DNA of 64,000 nt from Plazaster borealis (GCA_021014325.1 CM037472.1:17345063-17409062), one strand, 5' to 3'. Numbered from the stretch's first letter, positions 33,552 to 45,345 are shown. A program made the numbers and translations. Notes: generated from the sequence alone by a model not told the origin.

Positions 33552-34110
33552 AGGGTCCAATTTCATAAAGCTGTTAAACTGAAAATACATGCTACATATT
33601 GTATGCAAAGCACAAATGGTCAGAAAAAACCCCGTCACAAGCTATGTGCACAACGTAGGCCTAAGTGTTTTGTCTGGAAACCTGTTCCTGCTCAGCAACT
33701 ATTTTATCTGGCCAAGTAAATTAAGTCTACTTACCAGCTTTATGAAATCATCCCAGGGCCCAATTCCATAGACCTGCTTTTAGCAGAAAATACTGCTAAA
33801 CAATTTTCTGCTCAGCAAAAATTAGCAGGATACCAGTCACAGGTGGTACATGTATATGCATTTGGTATCTTGGCTGGTAACCTTATTCTGTTAAGCATAA
33901 TTTTGTTGTGCTGAGCTGTTTTTTGTGCTTACACAGCTCTTTGAAATTGGGACATGGGTCCAATTTCATCAAGCCTACAATTGCTAAACACAGAAAAGAA
34001 TTGCTTATAAATAGAAACAGGTTACCTGCCAAAACAGTATAATGTTCTGGGTGTTGGGACTGGTACCCCAATCAATTTTTGCTCAGCAGCGTCATTTTCT
34101 AAGCAGTACT
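33552..34110. mobile_element. Cluster of three GGGCCC-ended elements in tandem
   Basis: Successive ends occur at 33552 (GGTCCAATTTCATAAAGCTG), 33756 (GGGCCCAATTCCATAGACCT to about 33952) and about 33957 (GGGTCCAATTTCATCAAGCC). The middle copy is the best preserved; the flanking copies are diverged. This suggests the family inserts into or next to its own copies. Confidence 0.75.
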
Positions 34111-34625
34111 TTCTACTTTAAAAAAAAACAGCTTTACCAAAAAAAGAAACCTTTAGTCTTATCAAGTCCACACCAATTACTAAGTTTCAATAATTACTGC
34201 CCAAACAAACAATTGCATCCAGACCACAGCTGGTAAGTAACTGATTATCAATCGATCAATTGGATGACATCCTTTTGTTTGTCTTCAATTTCTTTCAGTC
34301 TGTAATCAGGTACTAATTGCCTTATCTTGGTGAGAGATACATGTCCACTTATAGTTAGGCCACGGTTGTACATCGCATAATCTACAATTCCAAACAGATG
34401 TATAAATAATTTGTGCATGGTCATTTAATTTTTAAGGCTCCACGGCATTACCAATTAGACAGAGAGTACATGTACACATGTTATACATTTTTTTAAAGTT
34501 AATGCCCCATCAAAAAATACAACCCCCCAAAACCCAAAAGTCCAGTTAAAGGCATCAATTTTTGAGATGACATATTGTTCTGCACATGTAAGCACCCATC
34601 ATGCTAATAACAAAGACTGGATCAA

Positions 34626-34658
34626 ATCATGGAGGTAGAATTATTCTACCTCCATGAT
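34626..34658. repeat. 33-bp perfect palindrome with one-base centre
   Basis: 16-base arms, ATCATGGAGGTAGAAT and its exact complement, separated by one T. Related half-sites (CATGGAGGTAGAAT or CATAGAGGTAGAAT) are seen singly at about 2831 and 41151, so it may be a minimal element made of two terminal repeats. Confidence 0.85.
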
Positions 34659-34934
34659 CAAATGTAATGCAGGGCATGTGTGAGGGCAAGTGTTAGGTTC
34701 AATTGTCGGGTCGCACCTGGCACTGCATGTTCATTTAATATTATTTTGCCAAGTAAAGCTTCCAACTGTAAACTTACGTATGTAACTGTAAAAGATGATG
34801 CATAATATTGAGAATCCAGGTTTAAATTCTTATATTCATTGTACAAATGATGATTTGTTATAATATGTACAGTAAGGTACAACTCATATTAGTAATGTAC
34901 AGACAGACTGCATTATTTATGTATCAAAAGAGGT

Positions 34935-36535
34935 GTGTGTGTTATTGCAATACTAGCCTTGATCAAGGCAGTCGCATTTTTCACTCCAAAAAAGACGCCG
35001 TAAACACACCCGTATGTGTGTGCGTAAGGTGTGTATCGTATCGCATGACCCACCCGTATACACTGTGTGTGTATCACGTCGTACGACGCCCGTACACACA
35101 CTGTGCGCAGGTCATCCGCACTCGTACCACTCTCCGCATGCGGAGGCCGTCAGGCCGACAGCCTTGACGGGTCTGTAACTTCCGGGTTTAATGTGTTTCT
35201 TGATATTTTCGTCCAATATTGGACGAAAATGGGGGGGCTCTCGGATATGCTAGTATGCAGGTCATGAATATTGAAATCTTTCGTCAGACCTATTGCAGAC
35301 AACACAGGATGGGAAGCAAATGAATTATTCATTTTGACGTCCAATCACGAGCTTCTCTCACTATGACCTTTGTACCATATCAATATCATGCTTGCTGTAT
35401 GTGATGCGATGTGAGTAGTTACCGACTTAATGGCGTTTGTGTGTAGCATTGTCTCAGCCATTTGGACCGGTAATCTGCGAGGCTGGTCAGTCAGCTCACA
35501 AGTGCTGAACCCGGGCGCGGCCCCTGGAGCTTTTTGCGCTGCACTCAAGTTCCCTCATTGGACTACCCTGATCACTCGCCATTCTTTTGGTTATTAATTC
35601 TGGAGTTGATGTAGTTTCTGCATCTGTCTTTTCCTGACATGTCCTCTCGAAGTCCGACTCTGTGCAGCCACACCGTCTTCATACTTTTGAATTGTTCTCA
35701 GACAGGGTCTTATAAGAATTTACTGCCAAACAAAAATTGACAGGATACAGCCACACATGATACATGTGAAATAGATTTTTAGCTACCCTATTCTAGTGAA
35801 TGTACTTGGGAAATTTGGTTAGGCAGCTCTTTTTTAGTGGGGCGGCCCAAATGATATAAAAAGTGCAATGAGCTATATGCCTTCATGATGAAACAATCAA
35901 TAATGGTAGTTTATTGAGGTCTTTGTTTTGTATATTCTACCTCCAATGAATGCACCAACAATGATTAAATCACTGTTTAATGATGCAAGATGGAGACAGT
36001 AGATGGTCAATCGGGCCTTACGTCACTACGAAAAATACATCAGAAAGCGTCTTCCTGCTGGAAAATGGTGTATGTAATGTATGTAACAAATCGATCCACG
36101 CAACCTCATTTGTTTAATTCCATGCCCTCATTGTCTCACTCAGCTGAGGAGAATACGCAACATTTTCAGATAGATATTGTTATAACAAAGTATTCCCAAA
36201 TTCAAACCGGCGCGCCAGTGTAGCCACATCTGGATTCTGCATGACTTCCGCCACTGACCAATGGGGTCTCGCCTTTCGCACGCATTATAGTAATGAGTCA
36301 TCGGCGGGGAGACAGAAACGTCAAGGCGTTGATCGGTGAGTGTCGCATACAGCTCACACGACCACGCGCGCACCGTATACTGCACACACAGACACCATGC
36401 GCACAGCTCGAGCGGGTTGGTAGCTCGGGTTGGTAGCTCGGGTGTGTAGCGCGGCGCAAATAAAATAAAAATGAAAACAATATAATAAAATTGAGAAAAA
36501 ACTCCAACGCCTTGATCAAGGCTATTGCAATACAC
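34935..36535. mobile_element. Candidate 1.6-kb element with long diverged inverted repeats
   Basis: Left end ATTGCAATACTAGCCTTGAT followed by CAAGGC; the right end read in reverse is TATTGCAATAGCCTTGATCA followed by AGGC. Weaker inverted similarity continues inward (GCCTTGACGGGTCTGT on the left against GCCTTGACGTTTCTGT on the right), suggesting arms of 200 bp or more. The interior is richer in CpG than its flanks and contains a diverged GGGCCC-family copy at about 35695-35850. No transposase frame was recognised. Alternatively the CpG-rich part could be a promoter region of the SIPA1L gene. Confidence 0.45.
35205..35230. repeat. 26-bp perfect palindrome
   Basis: ATTTTCGTCCAAT followed directly by its exact reverse complement. 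It lies inside the left part of the 34935-36535 candidate element. Confidence 0.9.
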
Positions 36536-38836
36536 ACTTGCCATTATTATCAGGTCAACAAGGCCTCAATGCATTGATAAAAAAAAGGGAGATCAAAACA
36601 AGAACAGTCACTGTTTATTCCCAAGGTCAAGACATAGCCTGACCTTGCCGCTGGATTAAGGTCAAAGGTCAAAGGTCATTCAGGGATTGAGACTTCAAGG
36701 GTAACTACAATGTTTTGTGATAATAATCCACCAGTCTGTCATCCTGATATCTGAAAGGATAACAAAGTGAACAAGACTAGTGTCAACTAGTCTTGTACAG
36801 TATTTTTTTGTTGTAAGAACGGCGACTTGTAAAATTGTGGTATGTTTTGACTTGTAAGTAATTGTTCACTTCACTGTACTGCTCTGGGTCATTCAACTGA
36901 ACAAGTTTACCAAAATTCCTTTGTGTACAGTTGTGTGCCTGTTTACATTGTACTCTTGTGGAATAGTACACAACTTTGACCAAATAAAAGGTTGGATCAC
37001 AAAAACAGCAGGACTTGGGAGTGTTTCATGAACCACATGAGCCACTCTTGAATTGATAGGTTGTAGGAATCACGCTGGCAGATGGCTGCTGGTGAGAATT
37101 TCAGATACATCAGAAGGTGATCCCTTTCACACGTTTTGGGCTGTCTAAAGTGTGGCATTATTAAGAATAAAGAAAGTGTTTTGTGGAGCATTACTTTTCT
37201 TCTTCGGTGGAGGGGGGGAAAGATGTGTGACGGCAGATAATAAGTGAAAATCAGTCATGCAATGAGAGTGTGTGCTTGAGGAGCTTACGTGAACAGGCAT
37301 GCTACATGTAGGTTAGAACAATCGTTTACTACAACACACACATTTCACAACACGTACGTGTGCATATTACTCTACTAATAATAATAATAATAATAAGACT
37401 TGTAATGCGCACATATCCACCCTGCTGGGTGTTCAAGGCACATCTACTGTATAAGTTTTACATGAAATCATGTAGACTTCCATAAACAGCTACAAAAGTG
37501 AGTCTGGTGTCCATATGTCATCAAGTCATTGTGAACATCCTTCAATGAAAATCAACCTAAATTGGGTCAAAGTACCTGCTTCAAGTCTTCCAATTTATTT
37601 AATATTTAAGACCAGTAAAAAAATACAGGAAAATGAAAAAACTGGAAACGCCTACTGATAATTTGTTTTAGCTACTTGGTATTAATTTACATTGCACAAA
37701 CTGTTCTTCAAGCACAAATTGTAAGATTTCACTAAGTGTATACATGCAGGCTTCCCCCTCATCTTTTCCTTGGTGCCCCTTGAAAAGTTCCAATGAAATT
37801 TACGATTTCTTTATCTGAGCATCTGAGGTAGCCTTTACACAGGAAAAACACCTTAGTGCCCTTGCCCTTTCAAGAATGAAGCATCAGGTCTGTACATGTA
37901 GTTTGTTTAACCTAAGATCTGCAAACCCTTTTTCTTTTGAGTGTGCAGAACATGTCGCCACCGTTTTCACGAAAAGCCACGTATCTCAAAATGACAAATT
38001 ATTGATTTTTACAAGAAGGAGCCTGTATCTCAAATAATTGCATTATGCGTTTTCACAAAGAGCCACAAGCCCCTAAAGATGTGTGTAATACATTTCAACA
38101 GAAGAGCGTAAATTGTAGGTCAACGTGTTTTTTCGGGTTTCACGAAGAGCCACTAATGTCAGTGTGCACGTGATCATGTGACATGCATGGCCCTTTCCTT
38201 TGTAAAAACAAGTTAATTTTCAGTTGGGTGATTAATTAGGTCATCTCACTTTTTACAAAGAGACACAATATCTTTGACTTACTAATTACTATGCCAATTA
38301 GCCAATAAAAGAAATTAGTTAGTCAATGGAAAAGTTAAACTTAAACAGAATCATATGAAAGGTCTTAACCTGCAAACCGTGGCTTTGGTATTGCAGATTT
38401 GCAGTTTTAAGCCAAGCAGTGTGTGTACAAATGTAAATCTCAATCAAGCGTTTGGACATAAGTGGCTCTTCGTGAATACAGTGACGATGTGGGCGATCCA
38501 AGGGGCTTCATATAGAGGTAAAGAAATACTAACCTGTAAATTATTTAGATTAAATTTCCCCCATTAAATTACTGACTGTCTGAGTGTGCAATCTCAGTGA
38601 CAGACTGTGTTCACATGCCTGCCTGACTCTACCCTCACAACACCTCAATCATAGCGGGAATAATTCCATAAGCCCATAATTTGATTTGTGTATGCGGTGG
38701 TATTAATTACATATGTGCACTTCACATTAACATACCTTCCGTGTACAGAATGTATCAATCATGCGCCCAAAGTGTACACGTTGTGAGCATCTATGGTCCT
38801 TTCTCTATGTAGTGAGTAGGCGTGTCAGGGTTTGGC

Positions 38837-39045
38837 CAAAACTTTTTTAGTCACTGACTGGCCAGCAGGACCAGTTAGCTTGTCATTTTTCTACTAGTCC
38901 ATCACCTTTTTCTCTAGTCCATTTTTTAAATGAAACAGGGATGCTTTTCAACACTGAACTAGCCAGCGGGACCACTTGGAGTGAATTTTGGCTGGTCCTC
39001 GGGTGTTTTAACTGGCTTTTGGCCAGTTGACCACTGTTAGGGAGA
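38837..39045 (+). repeat. Dispersed repeat, CTGGTC/GACCAG-rich, copy 2
   Basis: Plus-strand copy of the repeat at 27958-28165, with GACCACTTGGAGTGAATTTT and GGCTGGTCCTCGGGTGTTTT. The two copies are in opposite orientation 11 kb apart. Confidence 0.7.
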
Positions 39046-41164
39046 ATGCTGCATGTATAGTATGGACCTAAACAATGTACATGTGTGCAACACATTCAAG
39101 CAGGATCTGTAACCAATTGTTTTCACCAATTACAAAAAGCGAGAAAAAGAAATTGATTTGAAATTGCTGCAAGTTATAAGAACTGCAACTCATTAAAACA
39201 TCTCACTTTTCTCAAAACAGAGACTAAGAAATTGAGAAACAATCTATTAAATTTCACTGATAGTGAATAATTAGGCAAATTTTCTTTACTTGTTCAATTG
39301 AGTTCAGATACATCCACATCGTACAGGTGCAGTTGCAGTGACTTCACATTGCAGTCGGATCATCGGCTGTCTTTTGTGCTCAGTCCTTTGATAACACTAA
39401 CGGTGCATCTTTTGTGCTGGACCACATTCCAACCTTACGCTCCAGGCATGAGGACAAATGGCAGGCCACTTTACTAGGACATCTCTCGTGCGTGAACCCT
39501 ATTGTTGGTACATGTGCATACGAGTGATAGCACTAGTCCTTCACAGGGTTCTCACCAGATTTTTTTTTAAAAAATTGTCGGGCATTCTGGACCCAAATTT
39601 TTGAAGTTTGGCCTAAGCATGCTGAATCTCAAAACGAGTCCTCAGAATGTTTGATTAATTAAGAGCTTATCTTCGGCTTTAAAAGCCCTTCTGTATAGTC
39701 TGCATGGATTCTGCTTAGCAAGTTCCTTGCCAACCCAACAATTAGCATGACACTGGTCAAAATAATGATATCTTTATGGCGATGGGGCTGGTAACCAACA
39801 ATATTTCTGTGCTTAGCAAAATGTGTGTGCTTACCAGCTTCATGAAACTGGGTCCTGATCACTTTTTTGTCCTAAGAAAATTACTGAAAAAAGGGGCAAA
39901 GCAATTTCATTGAAGAAACTTTATTCTTCCTTGACATGTACACCCTCAGAACGTTTACAGTATAGGTGTATTGGGGAAAAACTGGTCTTCTTTCTAGTCT
40001 TCTTCCTCTATTGAGAACAGTTTGCCAAACCTCCAACAAACAGAGAGAAAGACAGCAAAAGCAGTTTAATAAAGAACAAACACAAAAACCTTATAAAAAT
40101 TAGCAGAAAATAAAAATGCCTAGTTGTGTACACATGTACACACAAAGCTACGTGTACGTTAAAAAAAAAGTCATCCTTGGCAGAAAATTACCAATCCTAT
40201 GCAGAAATTAGCACACCAAAAGGTCATTATTTTTAGAATTGAGGTGAAGAACATTCTTTGTCTCTCTTGCTTTATAATCAACAGTGACAACAATTAAAAT
40301 AGACAACCAATTTCAAATCTTAGTGACAGCCTTTCTCTGAACAACTGTCAGAAAATTCAAAATAACAATTTTTAACAAAATTGATTAATACATGAATTTG
40401 TTTTAAAAATGTATGACGCTTCTAGCTTATTATAAAAAACCCTGGACTCAAAGGATCCAACAAACCGCATAAAATACCCTGTCTAAGTACTTCAAAAGAA
40501 TAACAATCGTACACTTCTGGACTATCCTTGGTGGTGATGACCAAAGGACCAAGCTCAATACAAAGCATACTTCAGAGTTGGTCTCTTCCCGCAGCACACT
40601 GACACTGTCCCCAGTATTGTTAAACAAAAAGGGAGCATTAACTTTGCTATGGATCATAAGAGTGAGCTGTCCACATTCATCTTAGTATGGATTAGCATTC
40701 CAATGGCTGTGCCTCTCGGCCATTCACAGCCTGGATCCATGGCATGACACCAGGTACCATGCACACTTTATACTGGTTGCTGTCCAGTCACCCATATAAT
40801 GACAAGTAGAATGTCTTGGTTACCAGGACAGTTGTTGATAGGATAGTTCTTCACCATGTTTGTACATGTTGTGACTTGTTTGACCGAAAGCAAAATGCAC
40901 CGGTGATTTTTCAAAATCAAGATGATTGATGCCTGAATTCCATAACTTTAATAGCATCTTTTCATTAACCAAGGGTTCCTTCTACACCAAAAAATATTGC
41001 TCATAGTTGTAGACCACGCGTAATGCATTGTTTTTAAGGCAACATTCAACTTTCTTGTGTGGAGTATTCATGAGGCTACCCAGTATAGTACCAATCTCCT
41101 GGGGACAGGGTATTTAGAAGTTTGCCATAGGTATATAGGGGGTATTCCCATAGAGGTAGAATTC

Positions 41165-41349
41165 CAGAGCTGCCGACATATGCATCTTGCAATCAGGGAG
41201 TTTTTGTGCAACAGTTAGGGAGATATTTAGAATTGCATTCAAAAGCTTCCATAATCAGGGAGATTTTCCAATTGGTTCATCATACTATTGAAAGAATGGT
41301 ATATTTTCAGGGAACTTTCTGCAGAATCAGGGAGCATTGGCAGCTCTGG
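41165..41349. mobile_element. Short inverted-repeat element with CCAGAGCTGCC ends
   Basis: Starts CCAGAGCTGCCGAC and ends GGCAGCTCTGG, 185 bp. The interior repeats AATCAGGGAG three times. Non-coding. Confidence 0.65.
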
Positions 41350-41667
41350 TATTCCTAATAAATTTACGAACTTGCAGTTTCAATAGTGAAATGAGTAAAC
41401 ATGGTACACCTTCTGTACATACAATACCAAGTCTCAAAAATGACCACACATGTTTGGTGTTAGGTAATTACATGTATTGGTGTATACATCAATTACTGAC
41501 CAATATAAGGTGCAAGTTTGTTGAAACTAAAAGTCCTTCAAAATCCATTCACCTGGTTTTGCCTTATTTTGATGGATTCCAAGGCATGGCATAACCAGTC
41601 GCGCTTAGCATGTCATCAGGCATCATTCCCCAACATTAAGATTAAAGGTTTGAACTTTTGAAACCCA

Positions 41668-41937
41668 GGGGTCGATTTCACTAAGCACTAAAATTCATCT
41701 TAATATGAGTTGTCAGTATTACCAATCCATAGTGATAAGGAATGAAATGTAAATGGCCCAGTGACCAGGGGTAATAATGTTGGAAGCGCTTTGAGACGCC
41801 CTTCGGGAGTGAAAAGCGCTATATAAAAACTGGTTATTGTTATTATTATTATTTGTATTGTGACATCACACTTTGCTTAGCAATTAAGATTGATTTGCAC
41901 TTAAGATCAATCTTTGCTCTTTCGTGAAATCGAGCCC
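41668..41937. mobile_element. Inverted-repeat element containing a retroposon-like tail
   Basis: The outer ends GGGGTCGATTTCACTAAGCA and TTTCGTGAAATCGAGCCC are inverted copies. Inside is GCGCTTTGAGACGCCCTTCG followed by AAAAGCGCTATATAAAAACT and (ATT)n, the typical 3' end of a CR1/L2-like LINE or dependent SINE. It may be a nested insertion like the one at 20621-21017. Confidence 0.6.
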
Positions 41938-42683
41938 AGAAGTAAAAGTTTGGAGTTGCTGTACAAGTACACAGAATTCAAATTAATTCAAGAGGGTTCC
42001 TGAATAATAAAAATGCTTCAAAGAGGCTTGGGTTTGGTTAAGAATAAAAAATAAACAAAATTACCGGAAGTTGCTAATTACCGATTCTTCTTGTCCCTCT
42101 ACATGTGGTAAGCACCAGTACATTGAACAGTATTAGGTCGAATAAGCCATGCATACTTACCTAAAATTAATGACCATAAAATAAACATGCATACCAAAGG
42201 ACACAATATCATCTACTTGTACCAGCAAATCAGTTAAAAACATTCACAATTTCCTATACTGTAATATGAACAGATGCTTATAAGGAATGGCTTCAGGGAC
42301 AAGAAGTGAATGTCATACATATATACAAAAAGTATGTTCAGTACTTCGGTATGACAATTCCATTTACGGCATGGTAGAGTAGTCACATTTATGCATCGCT
42401 CACCATCCCCACAAAAATATTAACATGTCAAATTATCCCCATCAAACTACGGAAGATTTCATCACAAACAATGGGGGACTTTTGGGACGCTAGGTGGCAG
42501 CAGACTTACCAGGTAAATCCATTGTTCTTGTAATGTGCGCATGCTCAGAACTGTGTAAACAATGGAAATTTACCTGGTAAGTCAAAGTATAAACTTTGAA
42601 TTAAATAACCTGAAAACATTACTCTATTTTATTTCAATTGTATGCATGCATACATATATATCTATTAACTTCTGATTAGTATG

Positions 42684-43062
42684 TTAAAGGAATTGTATAT
42701 GTTTGGTATCTGGAACCCACTTTTTTTTCAATCCTATATGGTTGTAGATATCATAAAACTAACCTGTGAAAATTTCATTTCAAAAGGTCATAGCGTTTTT
42801 GAGATATTGCCGAAAATCTGGAGCGATTATGTCCACGCAGGAAGAATAATTTGCAATAAGATTACACAATCTGAGAAACGTTACTGTCAGTAACGCTTCT
42901 CGGATTCAAATTTTTGGGGATAAAATTAAAAAGTGATACTAAGTGAAAAGTTTCTCAAAATGCATTATAATGTACTATCCAAAGCTGCTGTACTTCTTAC
43001 CAAGTAAGTTTTTATTGCCATTAATTTTCAGAGTCATTACCAAACATATACAGACCCTTTAA
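42684..43062 (+). mobile_element. TTTAAAGG-ended element, GTATACC subfamily
   Basis: Starts TTAAAGGAATTGTATATGTT and ends ACCAAACATATACAGACCCT then TTAA. The interior has GCCGAAAATCTGGAGCGATT and TATGTCCACGCAGGAAGAAT. Close to the copy at 60651-60997. Confidence 0.85.
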
Positions 43063-43476
43063 ATAAACAAAATTTAACAAAATTCTCTATGCCTACATTT
43101 AGATTCCTATCAAAATGTGATACAACAGCTAATTTACTTCTATCATAGGACCATAAAAATAGCAACAGAGATGCCTCACTGGTCAATTAATCCATGATTA
43201 AACACCCCTGATTAAGCATCACCTCCAACACAAAGCACAAAGCTCAAAATCCCATTGGGACGCTGTTAAATTTGTGACTCACCCCCATTCAGGGTGACGC
43301 TCTAATCTGCAGCCTCATTTGCATCTAGCTAAATATTGCCCTAGATGCATTAACCATTGGATGATTAGCGTTATAGGGATTAATAATCAATGGGGGTGTT
43401 CCATAGGGAGCCAAGATTTGGTAAAAGGGTGTCCAAATTTGCTGGATTTTAAAAACTGGGTGTCCAAATTTGCTGG

Positions 43477-43976
43477 NNNNNNNNNNNNNNNNNNNNNNNN
43501 NNNNNNNNNNNNNNNNNNNNNNNNNNNNNNNNNNNNNNNNNNNNNNNNNNNNNNNNNNNNNNNNNNNNNNNNNNNNNNNNNNNNNNNNNNNNNNNNNNNN
43601 NNNNNNNNNNNNNNNNNNNNNNNNNNNNNNNNNNNNNNNNNNNNNNNNNNNNNNNNNNNNNNNNNNNNNNNNNNNNNNNNNNNNNNNNNNNNNNNNNNNN
43701 NNNNNNNNNNNNNNNNNNNNNNNNNNNNNNNNNNNNNNNNNNNNNNNNNNNNNNNNNNNNNNNNNNNNNNNNNNNNNNNNNNNNNNNNNNNNNNNNNNNN
43801 NNNNNNNNNNNNNNNNNNNNNNNNNNNNNNNNNNNNNNNNNNNNNNNNNNNNNNNNNNNNNNNNNNNNNNNNNNNNNNNNNNNNNNNNNNNNNNNNNNNN
43901 NNNNNNNNNNNNNNNNNNNNNNNNNNNNNNNNNNNNNNNNNNNNNNNNNNNNNNNNNNNNNNNNNNNNNNNNNNNN
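43477..43976. other. Assembly gap, exactly 500 N
   Basis: Second round-number gap, closing the 25,000-bp block. SIPA1L C-terminal exons begin only 118 bases after it with no preceding Rap-GAP or PDZ exon in the window. Confidence 1.
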
Positions 43977-44093
43977 TCATATTTGTATGCTCATGGTATT
44001 CAAAATAAATGAACACTATAAAAGTATGTAAACTTTAATATTAAAGACATGAGGTTTGTATTTTTATGAGTTTATATATGTTTTCCCCCTCAG

Positions 44094-44666
44094 ATGGAAG
44101 AACCGGCCATGGGTTACACTCAAGGTCAGTCACAACACCTGGTACCCTTGCCTCTATCTCCCACACAAGAACCGCCTCAGAAATGTCCAGATCAAGCGAA
44201 GACCCCGACAACCCAAACAACGTCCGAAACGCCATCGCCACGCTCGAGCGACGCATCACCCACCAGCAGGAGCCCCGGGTCGGGGGTCAACATCGGTATC
44301 GCGCCACAGTCAACTACTGGAAGGAGGTGAACCAGGCAAATCGGATGGCCATCAGAGATTCCAGCATCTCTTCAGGCCATGGCTCACTGGATAGCAGGGG
44401 CTCGAAGGAAGGGACAGAGATGATGTTCTCGCGGATGGCGAATGACAGACGCAGTGCGAGGGAGCTCCGGCCGCGCCTTCATGAGACTCCGGCGAGGTTG
44501 CAAAGCTCTCAGGAAGAGCTTGAGCAGATCTCATCGCTAGCGGCCAACAGGCAATCTAATATTATGGGCTCACAGGATGAACTCAATCGAGTGGCTGGTG
44601 ATGGTAGCTCACACGCCAGACAGAACTCATTGGAGGATAAATTAGAACCTTGCAGTAGAGGCAGAG
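44094..44666 (+). CDS. SIPA1L: SIPA1L-family protein, C-terminal half, exon A
   Basis: A 573-base exon entered in phase 1 after CCCCCTCAG and left in phase 1 at a GTAAGA donor; 191 codons starting (D/E/G)GRTGHGLHSRSVTTP. The product is Ser/Arg/Asn-rich with no folded domain; SQEELEQISS and GSQDELNRV look like repeated SQ-x-EL phrases and RQNSLEDK resembles a basophilic kinase or 14-3-3 site. Family assignment rests on in-phase splicing to the later, clearly SIPA1L-like exons. In family members this position lies after the PDZ domain. The 5' neighbour exon is missing. Confidence 0.75.
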
Positions 44667-45345
44667 GTAAGAGCAATAATCTCTCTCTTCCCTTGAAAAA
44701 AATAAAAATACAATAGAAGGAAAACACAAATATGGAAAACATGAACCAAGTAGAAATCATGAACCAAACAGAAATAATGAACCCCCCCCCAAAAAAAATA
44801 AAATTGAACTAAATAGAAATCATGGACCAAATAAAAACCATGAACCAAATAGAAATCGTGACCCAAATGGAAATCATCAAATAAAAAGAATAAACCAAAT
44901 AGAAATCATGATCCAAATAGAAATCATGACCAAAATGGAAATCATGGACTAAATAGAAATCATGATCCAAATTGCAATCATCAACCAAATAGAAATCATA
45001 ACCAAATGGAAATCATGACCCAAATGGAAATCATGGACCAAATAGAAACCATGACCCTAATAGAAACCATGACCCAAATGGAAATCATGAACCAAATAGA
45101 AACCATGAACCAAATAGAAACCATTTTCTAAATTGAAATCATTTAATAAGGTGAAGATGCAAAGAATCTGTGATTCACATTCGTTGTCATTCGTCCACAG
45201 TCCAGCGTATATCTGTTTTGTTTCTCTTCTCTGTTTTCAACTCCAAGAGAATTTATTCAGTGCCGCTTGGTACAGCTGCTGCTCCTAAAATAAGCCATCC
45301 CCTCACGATTCAGTAACAAACAAACTTTTTCTGATTGTCCTACAG
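44667..45345 (+). other. Intron A of the SIPA1L C-terminal part, filled by a minisatellite
   Basis: Phase 1 intron with a GTAAGA donor and CCTACAG acceptor. Most of it is the 18-bp repeat array at about 44715-45135; the rest is unremarkable. Confidence 0.8.
44715..45135. repeat. 18-bp minisatellite in intron A
   Basis: The unit is approximately AACCAAATAGAAATCATG with variants (ACCCAAATGGAAATCATG), about 22 copies. The unit length keeps a reading frame open on both strands across much of the array, which explains long spurious ORFs here. Confidence 0.9.

Larger units (their letters stand above)
24464..34925. other. Intron or upstream region of the SIPA1L N-terminal exon, part 1
   Basis: No further coding exon is recognised on either strand. 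Contents besides the separately listed repeats are many ACATGTAC tracts and a roughly 120-bp diverged duplication at about 29158-29420 (marked by GCTGCAGATGT and GATTGAATGGT in both halves). Open frames here (for example 25419-25754 and 28587-28946) lack family resemblance. Confidence 0.5.
18477..43476. other. Block of exactly 25,000 bp between two 500-N gaps, probably misplaced or inverted
   Basis: 43476 minus 18477 plus 1 is 25,000. Default settings of the 3D-DNA Hi-C pipeline, as I recall them, include a 25,000-bp editing resolution and 500-bp gaps, so this block looks like a misjoin-correction fragment. Its only recognised gene piece is on the minus strand, while the matching later part of that gene family in the next block is on the plus strand. 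Order and orientation of everything in this block relative to the flanks should be treated as unproven. Confidence 0.85.
36536..43476. other. Intron or intergenic sequence, part 2, to the block edge
   Basis: No coding exon recognised. Identified content is an (ATA)n microsatellite at 37373-37397, a CAGGCC-like repeat at about 37745-37895, the second GACCAG-rich repeat (38837-39045), a GGGCCC-type remnant at about 39707-39855, a short inverted-repeat element at 41165-41349, a nested element at 41668-41937 and a TTTAAAGG-type element at 42684-43062. Confidence 0.5.

Noticed and set aside
16716..44666. A natural FERM-SIPA1L fusion gene joining exon 5 to exon A across the gaps
   Set aside because: Splice phases do not match (phase 2 out, phase 1 in) and both junctions coincide with 500-N gaps around a 25,000-bp block.
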